5,644 nt of DNA from an uncultured Ruminococcus sp. (lineage in GTDB: Bacteria; Bacillota; Clostridia; Oscillospirales; Ruminococcaceae). The notes under the pieces are model-generated. The model saw only the letters and a program-made list of their open reading frames with translations. It was not told the origin of the DNA and searched no databases. A program made the position numbers and the translations under genes. The stretch covers positions 1 through 5,644 of the forward strand of contig CALEPT010000055.1 of the NCBI GenBank assembly GCA_937910385.1, given 5' to 3'. Shown piece by piece: positions 1 to 5,644 of the stretch; position 1 is the stretch's first letter; each line of letters opens with the position of its first letter.

Positions 1-168
1 ATATAACACGTTGGTTTTCAGATTATACATCGTATTGAATTTGGGATCAACACTCAACTGTAATTTTACCATCAATTCTTTCCATTCTTTTGGAAATGAA
101 AGGAAAAACAGCTTAAAAGATATATTCGTCTTCGGGATCATCGCCATAGGGTATATCGGTGTAGACAT
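1..168 (-). CDS. Start of third operon gene, probable pPIWI-RE (PIWI/Argonaute-like) protein, cut by window edge
   Basis: This partial gene has 56 codons in the window and is open to the left edge. Its ATG at 168-166 follows an in-frame TAA (TAA GTA ACA ATG) and has a strong AAAGGAG site 9 nt upstream. It overlaps the last 56 nt of the helicase gene in a different frame. The peptide begins MSTPIYPMAM and continues with SFPKEWKEL and LSVDPKF. Two in-frame ATGs (147, 141) are later alternatives, but neither has the good spacing that 168 has. No PIWI catalytic or MID motif can be seen, because those lie far toward the C-terminus. The identity is inferred from position: in pPIWI-RE islands the PIWI-RE protein accompanies the nuclease and DinG-type helicase encoded just upstream. 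The hydrophobic stretch followed by FP-x-EW resembles, from memory, the N-terminus of that family (the X domain, formerly DUF3962). I am confident that the gene is real and less so of the product. Confidence 0.72.
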   Translation of the reverse strand, partial: MSTPIYPMAMIPKTNISFKLFFLSFPKEWKELMVKLQLSVDPKFNTMYNLKTNVLY

Positions 169-3100
169 TGTTACTTACTCCTTTCTTAAACGCCTCATAG
201 AACGGCTCATAGAGTGTTTTAGCTATTTCTCCTGAGGTCTCATCTGACATCATTTGTTCCAGATAATCATGCAGTTCGTTTAAACAGTCATAGCCATCAG
301 GATGATCAGAAGCTGTACGGAAAGCTCCATCAGCAAAGAAGACTTTCGGAGCCGGTTTATTCTTGTCAGTAATTCTTGCAAGTCGACCAAAGATCTGCAG
401 TATAAGAATAAACAAACTTGCAGTGACATCCTTTTTCATTGTATCATTAAGGAATGTCAAAGATTTTTTGGATTGTTCTTCCATGACTTTCCATTGCTTT
501 GCAGCATATTGCCTGAGTTCATACGATTTTTTAAACGCATCGGTATCCTTCTCAGAACAGAAGTGGTTTTCAATAATACCATTCAGCTTCGCACATTTTG
601 AAGAAATCTCATCAGGAACAGCCATAGGGCGCACTAAGAAAAATACGCTTCCAAATGTTGAATGACCATTCTCGTCAACGATATTGTATCCGCGCTCTAT
701 AGCTTGTGCAGGTGCTACTAATATCTTTGCAACGTGCTTATCAAAAGAACCTACTTCACCACGAAGTACTTTGGATTCATTTTTCAAATCATCCTCATCG
801 GTGGTACGTATCATACAAGCTGCAGGTTTTTCTGACCAAAGGCTGTTCAAGTATTTTACGGTGATTTTTGCCTCACTGTAACTGTTGACGATCATTAATA
901 TCTTGCTGTCGCTTTTGAGTTCAGCTTCTATTGAGTATTCACAGCTTTTTATTACTTGTTGTAAATGAGCAGCTCTTTCTTCTTGTCCTCCACCTGAAAC
1001 ACGAATGCAAGTATTGAGATCAACTATTTCTGTTTTTGAAAGCTTATTGCGTTTCCATCCTTCTGCTTCAAGAAGATACTGAACAGGTACATTAACATGA
1101 TATTCAAGACAGCCTTCAGCCCAACTCGAACCTGATAACAATAAAACGTGTGGACCGGCTGGTTTGCCGGTTTCTGTCAGCCTGAGCCAGGGCATTCGTG
1201 TCATCATAGCTCTGCCAAAAGCATATTGCCTGTAAAGCTGTAGTCCCTTTTTATTATCATTTCTCATTCCGAAAAGATTGCCCATAACTGCTGATGGTAA
1301 TAGTTTCTGTTGAGCGGTAAAACGTGCCTGTAAGAAATTAAACAGTTCCATTTCTGTTTTTTGTTCTTCAGAAAGGAATGAATACTGCTCATCAAGAGAA
1401 TGTACATATTTGTCAAACTGAATAACTATCAGGTAGAGCTTTATATGCTGTATCAGTTCGGCGTCATGTTTACACTTGTTTCGTTCCAGCCACTTTTTCA
1501 GCCAATCACTGAACTTGCGTTCGTTTTCACGATCCTTTACAAAATAGAGAATTACATCAAGCTCATCGTCCTCAGGTTCATCCATGGCTTTTTCAAGTGC
1601 TTCAATAACGTGAGGAGTCAGTGGATGCTTTCCTTTTTCGCTATCTTCACAAAGCTGCCGATACAACGTCATTGCAGAAAACGTTTTTTTGAGCAAATTC
1701 TTCCAGCTTCCTGTAGTTGCATTTATTGTTTCACGTACTCTTTCTGACATAGCAAATGAGTTGAAACGCAGCTCAGAATAGTGTTTTGCATTTGCACCCA
1801 TCCCATCTCTCACTGCCGTTTCAAGTCGCATATCGTTTGCACAATCATTGGCGCTTGTTTTCATGAATTCAGCGAATTCGGTTGATGGGGTAAAGAATTC
1901 GTCCAGTGTTTTCTGTACCTTGTCGCATTCATCAAACATTACCAGGTCTGCCTGTTCAAGTACATATTCCAGAAACAGCCGATTATCACCAAGAATACGA
2001 ATGGCTGCTAATCCTTGTATTGTTGTGACTATCACATTTGAAGGGATAATATCTCTGTACATTTTTACCGCAGGACAAATATCAATTAAAGGACAGGTAT
2101 ACTGTTTACCGTCTTTGATCAACTTTTTACAAGGTTCTTTTCCATAGCGAACAGTTTTATTGTCTGACTGCGCCATACCTCCTACAATACATGGCGCAGT
2201 CAGATATTCTGAATATTCAGGCTTGATAAACTTTTCTCCTTGCTCGGCTACTTGATATATATACTTCTCACGCTCGTTACGTCCTATAAGCGGAGTAACA
2301 TTCATATTAAGCCTGCGGAAATATGAATACATATGAAACGTATCAGCGACAGTATCAAGAACGATCACTATCTTTTTGTTTTGCTTTGAAAGATGATAGG
2401 TCAGTACTTTCATAAGGGTAGATTTTCCGGCACCGACCATACCGACCATATTGACTACTTCATGGATAGACAATTCTTCAGCCTTAACGACGTGACCATT
2501 ATTTACAGTTTTGATAGTGTTGCTTTGTAACGCATCATAACAGTAATCGTCGGGATATATCTCCTGCATTTCTTTTGCGGACTTAAGCAATTCTGAAAGC
2601 GTAACTTTAATTGTGGGTATTTCTGATTTCGCATCAGGGATAACCGGTAGTTTTGTTTTGTGCTCCGGAATATTCACTTCTGCCCAGGGGTTATCTTCAT
2701 TGCCGATCCAGTACTGATATTTACCTGATTTAGCATAATTAGTATTGTGATTTTCTCTGAACTGCTTTATATGCTCGAGATATATCTCAATTCTATCAGA
2801 GGCAATCGTTGCTTCTTCATTTCTGCTTAGCTTACACAGGGTCTTTCCATCAGATATTTCATCTGACAATCTGTAAAAGCATAAATGTGCAGGAACATCT
2901 TCACGATATGTTCTCAGAAGCTGCTGCCAGCGCTGCTTTGAACTGCAATACCTAAGACATATATGCGCCTTTTGCAAAAATGCAGTTTCTTCTTTTTCTG
3001 CTATATTTCCGATAAGAGAATAATTATGTAAAAGCAGATACGCTTGTCCTGCATCTTCATTTGGAGCAAGGTGTTCAAGTACAGCAAGAGTCATTTCAGT

Positions 3101-3178
3101 TTTTATAAAATCATTCAGATCAATTCTAGGCGGAAGATATGAACGCAGTGTTTTCTTCAAAATATCTATCTTAGCCAT
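113..3178 (-). CDS. DinG/XPD-like Fe-S superfamily 2 helicase of a pPIWI-RE island
   Basis: This is a predicted 5'-3' DNA helicase or translocase of 1021 residues, cytoplasmic, with no signal peptide or membrane segment. Residues 1 to about 225 are a mostly helical N-terminal domain unlike ordinary helicases; it probably corresponds to Pfam pPIWI_RE_Z (from memory). Motif I (Walker A) is GMVGAGKST at 246-254, with K252. Four cysteines (C330, C350, C362, C368) lie between motifs I and II, where DinG and XPD bind a 4Fe-4S cluster. Motif II is DECD at 416-419. A helical region of about 250 residues follows, at the place of the XPD Arch domain. Then come a motif III-like LLLSGSSW (679-686), a motif IV-like IVNSYS (763-768), motif V around APAQAIERG (822-830) and motif VI QIFGRLAR (928-935). 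All helicase motifs look intact. The start ATG overlaps the upstream nuclease stop by 8 nt and has AAGGAGG 10 nt before it. The 3' end overlaps the next gene by 56 nt. Helicase class is very likely; pPIWI-RE membership is likely. Confidence 0.85.
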   Translation of the reverse strand: MAKIDILKKTLRSYLPPRIDLNDFIKTEMTLAVLEHLAPNEDAGQAYLLLHNYSLIGNIAEKEETAFLQKAHICLRYCSSKQRWQQLLRTYREDVPAHLCFYRLSDEISDGKTLCKLSRNEEATIASDRIEIYLEHIKQFRENHNTNYAKSGKYQYWIGNEDNPWAEVNIPEHKTKLPVIPDAKSEIPTIKVTLSELLKSAKEMQEIYPDDYCYDALQSNTIKTVNNGHVVKAEELSIHEVVNMVGMVGAGKSTLMKVLTYHLSKQNKKIVIVLDTVADTFHMYSYFRRLNMNVTPLIGRNEREKYIYQVAEQGEKFIKPEYSEYLTAPCIVGGMAQSDNKTVRYGKEPCKKLIKDGKQYTCPLIDICPAVKMYRDIIPSNVIVTTIQGLAAIRILGDNRLFLEYVLEQADLVMFDECDKVQKTLDEFFTPSTEFAEFMKTSANDCANDMRLETAVRDGMGANAKHYSELRFNSFAMSERVRETINATTGSWKNLLKKTFSAMTLYRQLCEDSEKGKHPLTPHVIEALEKAMDEPEDDELDVILYFVKDRENERKFSDWLKKWLERNKCKHDAELIQHIKLYLIVIQFDKYVHSLDEQYSFLSEEQKTEMELFNFLQARFTAQQKLLPSAVMGNLFGMRNDNKKGLQLYRQYAFGRAMMTRMPWLRLTETGKPAGPHVLLLSGSSWAEGCLEYHVNVPVQYLLEAEGWKRNKLSKTEIVDLNTCIRVSGGGQEERAAHLQQVIKSCEYSIEAELKSDSKILMIVNSYSEAKITVKYLNSLWSEKPAACMIRTTDEDDLKNESKVLRGEVGSFDKHVAKILVAPAQAIERGYNIVDENGHSTFGSVFFLVRPMAVPDEISSKCAKLNGIIENHFCSEKDTDAFKKSYELRQYAAKQWKVMEEQSKKSLTFLNDTMKKDVTASLFILILQIFGRLARITDKNKPAPKVFFADGAFRTASDHPDGYDCLNELHDYLEQMMSDETSGEIAKTLYEPFYEAFKKGVSNNVYTDIPYGDDPEDEYIF
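178..184 (-). promoter_or_regulatory. Ribosome binding site of the third operon gene, inside the helicase gene
   Basis: The minus strand reads AAAGGAG, then 9 nt, then ATG (166-168). It lies inside the 3' end of the helicase coding sequence. This site decides the start at 168 over the in-frame ATGs at 147 and 141, and it indicates independent or coupled re-initiation while the upstream ribosome is still translating. Confidence 0.75.
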
Positions 3179-4256
3179 TTTTTGCCTTCCTCCTTATCAT
3201 CCGATATAATTCTGTGTCTGTGATAAGTTTTGTATTTTTACCTTCAAGTACAGCGTTACATATATCACAGTAATCAGCATGAGTTTCAAGGTGTTTTTGG
3301 GGTACTACATAGAATCTTTTATCAGCATCTGCGCTAAAGAATTTATTATCATGTCTGATTGACGCAGCCAACGTATATGGATTTCGATGAGTCTTTGCAT
3401 CTACTGCCCAGACTTCATCATCACCAAATACGATCTTGATATCATATCTGTCCTTTTCAGGCCATAGCTCGGTTTTATTACCATATCGTTCAGCCTCTGC
3501 CTGTATCTCCAGTTCAAGTTTTCCTGGAAGGCACATATATCTCATTACACCATGTTTCAGCCGCATATATTTGGCAGTATCTATTATATCTAATTGCTCA
3601 GGTGATGAATTTGATTCTGTACAACTTTGATTACAGCAGAATGATTGTATTCCATGAAAAGTCATTGTCCAACCGCATACAGGACAGCGATAGCTATTTT
3701 CCGGAATCTCTTCATATGCAGCTGCCATTATCTCTGTTATATCCGGATCATTGTATTTAATCTTATATTTTCTTAGTTCAGCATAGGTACAGATGGGATG
3801 CTGCACAATGAATTTCCTGACAGAAGTATACTTTTGAGGAGAGAGTTCCTTCATCATCTGATATATATGGTTTTGTTCCAATGCATTGAACATATCGTTT
3901 TCTGCATTGCTGTAAAGATTTTCGCATTCTTCCGTTATACTGTAGTTGCGGTTATCATAGAGCTTTATCAAAGCGCTGGTTTTATATAGAGGATACTGCG
4001 AGATTTGACTTACGAATGTATTATCCCATCCGACAAACCACTCTTCTATAGGTCTGACTGCATATTCTGTAATAAATGATGCTTCATTCAACTTTGCCAA
4101 TAGATCGAACTGCTTTTGTTGAAATGCTAAAGCTGAGAATAAATTTATTCCATACAACAGGTGCTCACTGTATGGGTACTTATCATTGTTTTGTTCCTTT
4201 TCATATAATCCTGACACAATAGCATAGATCATACGATTGAATTCTAACTCTTCCAT
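3171..4256 (-). CDS. Zinc-ribbon PD-(D/E)xK endonuclease associated with pPIWI-RE
   Basis: This is a predicted nuclease of 361 residues and the first gene of the operon. Residues 1 to about 180 are helical with no catalytic motif and probably match the pPIWI_RE_Y domain (from memory). A zinc ribbon follows at 191-212: C191-x2-C194, then C207/C208 and C212. The C-terminal half is a restriction-endonuclease fold: LKHGVMRYMCLPG at 233-245, a likely first helix rich in Glu (247-256), ELWP at 263-266, D272 on the strand YDIKIVF, then VDAK at 285-288 giving the D-x13-D-A-K active site (D272, D286, K288). Next come a conserved-looking NP-containing loop and FYVVP (315-319). The pattern GVMRY...LPG...ELWP...DxxYDIKI...EVWAVDAK strongly recalls the nuclease family named pPIWI_RE_REase. 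The ATG has AAGGAGG 7 nt upstream. All three active-site residues are present, so it should be active. The substrate is unknown; the family prediction is cleavage of invading DNA opened by the helicase. Confidence 0.85.
   Translation of the reverse strand: MEELEFNRMIYAIVSGLYEKEQNNDKYPYSEHLLYGINLFSALAFQQKQFDLLAKLNEASFITEYAVRPIEEWFVGWDNTFVSQISQYPLYKTSALIKLYDNRNYSITEECENLYSNAENDMFNALEQNHIYQMMKELSPQKYTSVRKFIVQHPICTYAELRKYKIKYNDPDITEIMAAAYEEIPENSYRCPVCGWTMTFHGIQSFCCNQSCTESNSSPEQLDIIDTAKYMRLKHGVMRYMCLPGKLELEIQAEAERYGNKTELWPEKDRYDIKIVFGDDEVWAVDAKTHRNPYTLAASIRHDNKFFSADADKRFYVVPQKHLETHADYCDICNAVLEGKNTKLITDTELYRMIRRKAKNG
3189..3195 (-). promoter_or_regulatory. Ribosome binding site of the helicase gene
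   Basis: The minus strand reads AAGGAGG, then 10 nt, then ATG at 3178. The site sits inside the end of the nuclease gene. The ATGGCTAA overlap (helicase start, nuclease stop) points to translational coupling. Confidence 0.75.
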
Positions 4257-4263
4257 GCAAAAA

Positions 4264-4270
4264 CCTCCTT
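4264..4270 (-). promoter_or_regulatory. Ribosome binding site of the nuclease gene
   Basis: The minus strand reads AAGGAGG, then 7 nt, then ATG at 4256. The match to the anti-Shine-Dalgarno sequence is very strong and fixes the start. It lies only a few bases after the T-rich tail of the leader hairpin. Confidence 0.8.
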
Positions 4271-4277
4271 AGTAGAT

Positions 4278-4316
4278 AAAATAAAAAGCGCTTTCCGAAA
4301 AATATCAGAAAACGCT
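4278..4316 (-). terminator. Terminator-like hairpin in the operon leader (candidate attenuator)
   Basis: On the minus strand, AGCGTTTTCTGA (4316-4305) pairs with TCGGAAAGCGCT (4298-4287). This gives 12 bp including two G-U pairs and a 6-nt loop (4304-4299). TTTTATTTT (4286-4278) follows at once. This is the form of an intrinsic terminator on the minus strand; there is no T-run on the plus-strand side. It lies about 90 nt after the predicted transcription start and ends 7 nt before the ribosome binding site. It would stop most transcripts before the first gene unless relieved. Confidence 0.6.
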
Positions 4317-4409
4317 GTAAAGTCAACAGTAAAAAATTTAAAACACACATATAATAAAATACATACTGTGTTTCAAACTCGTAATATGATATTTTTCGTG
4401 TACAAGCAT

Positions 4410-4438
4410 ACTATAGCATATCTTTGTCTGTTTGTCAA
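4410..4438 (-). promoter_or_regulatory. Sigma-A-type promoter of the nuclease-helicase-PIWI operon
   Basis: The -35 is TTGACA (4438-4433, perfect), the spacer is exactly 17 nt and the -10 is TATAGT (4415-4410, one mismatch). AT-rich DNA upstream of the -35 could act as an UP element. The transcription start is expected near 4403, giving a leader of about 147 nt before the ATG at 4256. It faces only the operon. Confidence 0.78.
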
Positions 4439-4480
4439 GGGGAAAATGAAAAATTTTGAAAATAATGTTCGTTGATTATA

Positions 4481-4519
4481 TATAAAAAAGTCCCTAAATT
4501 ATTTAAGGACTTTTTTATA
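4481..4519 (-). terminator. Intrinsic terminator after the partial helicase gene
   Basis: The arms 4481-4493 and 4507-4519 are perfectly complementary over 13 bp (TATAAAAAAGTCC with GGACTTTTTTATA). The inner 13 nt can form a further short stem. On the minus strand the GGAC core is followed by TTTTTT, starting 5 nt after the stop codon (4526-4524). The structure is symmetric and could work in both directions, but no plus-strand gene reaches it. It separates this transcript from the downstream operon. Confidence 0.85.
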
Positions 4520-4523
4520 TAAT

Positions 4524-5644
4524 TCAGTTTTCAAACCTCTTATAATACCTCTCCAGCTTCTCCTCACATATCTCCAGAATCTCCGCCTTTTCCTCCTCTG
4601 TCAGATTTCTCCACACAGTCGGCTCAACCTCAATGATACCAAGTGTTTTTGTGTGCCTGAGCATCTGCATATCTTCAAAGCGTTTGAACGGATTGGAAAG
4701 GATATTCCGCTGAGCGTCCTTGTCGGTGTAGCCGCCTTTTGCAAATATGCTGTTTGGCTTCTCTACTACAAGTCCCGAACTTCTGCGTTCCTCATAAAAA
4801 CTGCGGAAATATGCGGAGATATCATCAAGTTTTACGCGACCTTTGTTGTCTGCATTGGCGAATATCGCTTTCAAGAGAACGGGCTTATATGAATAGCTCA
4901 TATCCATCTGCCCGACCATCTCCATGAACAGCTCCTTGCGGTTGTCATCATTGATGAGCTGCCAGCCGTACTGCTTAGCTGCGGCTTCAAGAGTTTCTTC
5001 CCTGAAATATTTGAAGGTGCGGTGTTCGCTCATGGGGACTATCAGGTCGGGGATTATTTTCCCTTCTCTGATATAACGCTCGACTGTTTCCGATTGCACA
5101 TCAACACGGCGGATAAACTCCATCTGAGATATCATTCCAGCAGCTTCTTCCTGCCAGTTGAAAACATCAACGGCTTCGTAGTCGGTGGCACTTACGGGAT
5201 AGTCTATCAACGCTTCCGGCTTTTCGCCTCTTTCGTATAACGCTTCTTCGGCGGTACGGTCTTTTCCAAGAACCATCTGCCCGGGGCGGTACTTTTTCAG
5301 TCTGAATAATCTGTGCAGAGAATATGGCATATTGTACTGGCTGGCGTTGTCCACAAAGTCGAATACCATGAGAAAATCCTTGCCGTCTGCAAGTCTCATG
5401 CCCCGACCTAACTGCTGAGTGTACAGCACCTTAGACATGGTGGGACGAGCCATGAACAGCACTTCCGTTTGCGGGCAGTCCCAGCCCTCGTTCAGCAGAT
5501 CGCATGCGCAGAGCACCTTGATCTCGCCACTGGCAAATTTGGCAAGCTGCTCGTTGCGCTCGGAGGTTTTCATGCTGCCCGAAACCGCAATCGCAGCGAC
5601 ACCGGTCGCCCGGAACAGCTCCGCAATCTGCTCATAGCCTTCCT
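4524..5644 (-). CDS. Superfamily 2 DEAD/DEAH-type helicase, C-terminal part (5' end outside window)
   Basis: This partial gene keeps the last 372 codons and stays open to the right edge. The ATG at 5573 is internal, because in-frame coding (EGYEQIAELFRATG) continues upstream of it. The fragment has the second RecA-like helicase lobe: motif V is CDLLNEGWDCP (residues 45-57 of the fragment) and motif VI is QQLGRGMR (76-83). Motifs I-III must lie upstream, outside the window. After the helicase core, residues about 173-226 look like a MerR/excisionase-type winged helix (SETVERYIREGKIIPD followed by FKYFREE). Next is a C-terminal module starting SYSYKPVLLKAIF, with YFRSFYEERR, of the kind seen in helicases linked to restriction or DNA repair. 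It ends in a charged helix. It probably acts on DNA, perhaps as the motor of a restriction or defence system; the exact family is not recognised. It is more GC-rich than the operon to its left and separately terminated, so it is likely an independent gene. Confidence 0.8.
   Translation of the reverse strand, partial: EGYEQIAELFRATGVAAIAVSGSMKTSERNEQLAKFASGEIKVLCACDLLNEGWDCPQTEVLFMARPTMSKVLYTQQLGRGMRLADGKDFLMVFDFVDNASQYNMPYSLHRLFRLKKYRPGQMVLGKDRTAEEALYERGEKPEALIDYPVSATDYEAVDVFNWQEEAAGMISQMEFIRRVDVQSETVERYIREGKIIPDLIVPMSEHRTFKYFREETLEAAAKQYGWQLINDDNRKELFMEMVGQMDMSYSYKPVLLKAIFANADNKGRVKLDDISAYFRSFYEERRSSGLVVEKPNSIFAKGGYTDKDAQRNILSNPFKRFEDMQMLRHTKTLGIIEVEPTVWRNLTEEEKAEILEICEEKLERYYKRFEN

Noticed and set aside
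11..235. Plus-strand open frame of 74 codons over the helicase 3' end and the third gene
   Set aside because: It is antisense to two well-supported minus-strand frames, lacks a convincing ribosome binding site and shows no recognisable motif.
302..2147. Several plus-strand open frames of 65-115 codons
   Set aside because: All lie antisense to the motif-rich helicase gene and have cysteine- and phenylalanine-rich composition typical of reverse-complement shadows.
4338..4372. AAACACA...TGTGTTT inverted repeat in the leader
   Set aside because: Seven pairs around a long AT-rich unpaired interior give a weak structure; it could at most be part of an alternative fold of the attenuator.
4338..4409. 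Short open frame in the leader (23 codons from 4409, or 8 codons from 4364) as a leader peptide
   Set aside because: The first ATG directly follows the -10 box and lies before the expected transcription start; the second has no good ribosome binding site and no run of one amino acid typical of attenuation peptides.
4524..5573. Right-hand helicase as a complete 349-residue protein starting at 5573
   Set aside because: The frame continues upstream to the window edge with plausible protein sequence, no ribosome binding site precedes this ATG, and a helicase lobe with only motifs V and VI cannot be the whole protein.
4653..5637. Plus-strand open frames opposite the right-hand helicase
   Set aside because: Antisense shadows of a clear helicase coding frame, with no motif or ribosome binding site.

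Overview
The window holds four genes, all read from the minus strand, so gene order runs from right to left. The style is that of a low-to-moderate GC Firmicute, perhaps a gut Clostridia or Ruminococcus-like bacterium. This rests on near-perfect AAGGAGG-type ribosome binding sites, a TTGACA/17-nt/TATAGT promoter and AT-rich intergenic DNA. The organism assignment is inference only.

Right part (4524-5644): the C-terminal 372 codons of a superfamily 2 DEAD/DEAH-type helicase whose 5' end lies outside the window. It ends at a clear hairpin terminator (4481-4519). Its composition is visibly more GC-rich than the rest of the window.

Intergenic part (4257-4523): the terminator just named, a strong sigma-A-type promoter on the minus strand (4410-4438), and a leader of about 147 nt. 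Just before the ribosome binding site, the leader carries a second terminator-like hairpin with a T-rich tail (4278-4316), which is a candidate attenuator.

Left part (1-4256): an overlapping three-gene operon. First is a 361-residue protein with a helical N-terminus, a zinc ribbon and a PD-(D/E)xK nuclease domain (3171-4256). It overlaps by 8 nt a 1021-residue DinG/XPD-like helicase with Walker A, an iron-sulfur cysteine set, a DECD box and QxxGRxxR (113-3178). Inside the 3' end of the helicase gene, in another frame and with its own strong ribosome binding site, starts a third gene (168 down to 1). It runs off the window after 56 codons. Nuclease, then DinG-type helicase, then a third overlapping protein is the layout of the pPIWI-RE three-gene island, a predicted anti-invader system described computationally by Burroughs, Iyer and Aravind in 2013. 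The missing downstream gene should therefore encode the pPIWI-RE (Argonaute/PIWI-related) protein. In that model the PIWI-RE protein recognises a nucleic acid (proposed to be R-loops or RNA/DNA hybrids of invading elements), the helicase unwinds it and the nuclease cuts it. The family assignment comes from motifs and from memory of these families, not from a database search.
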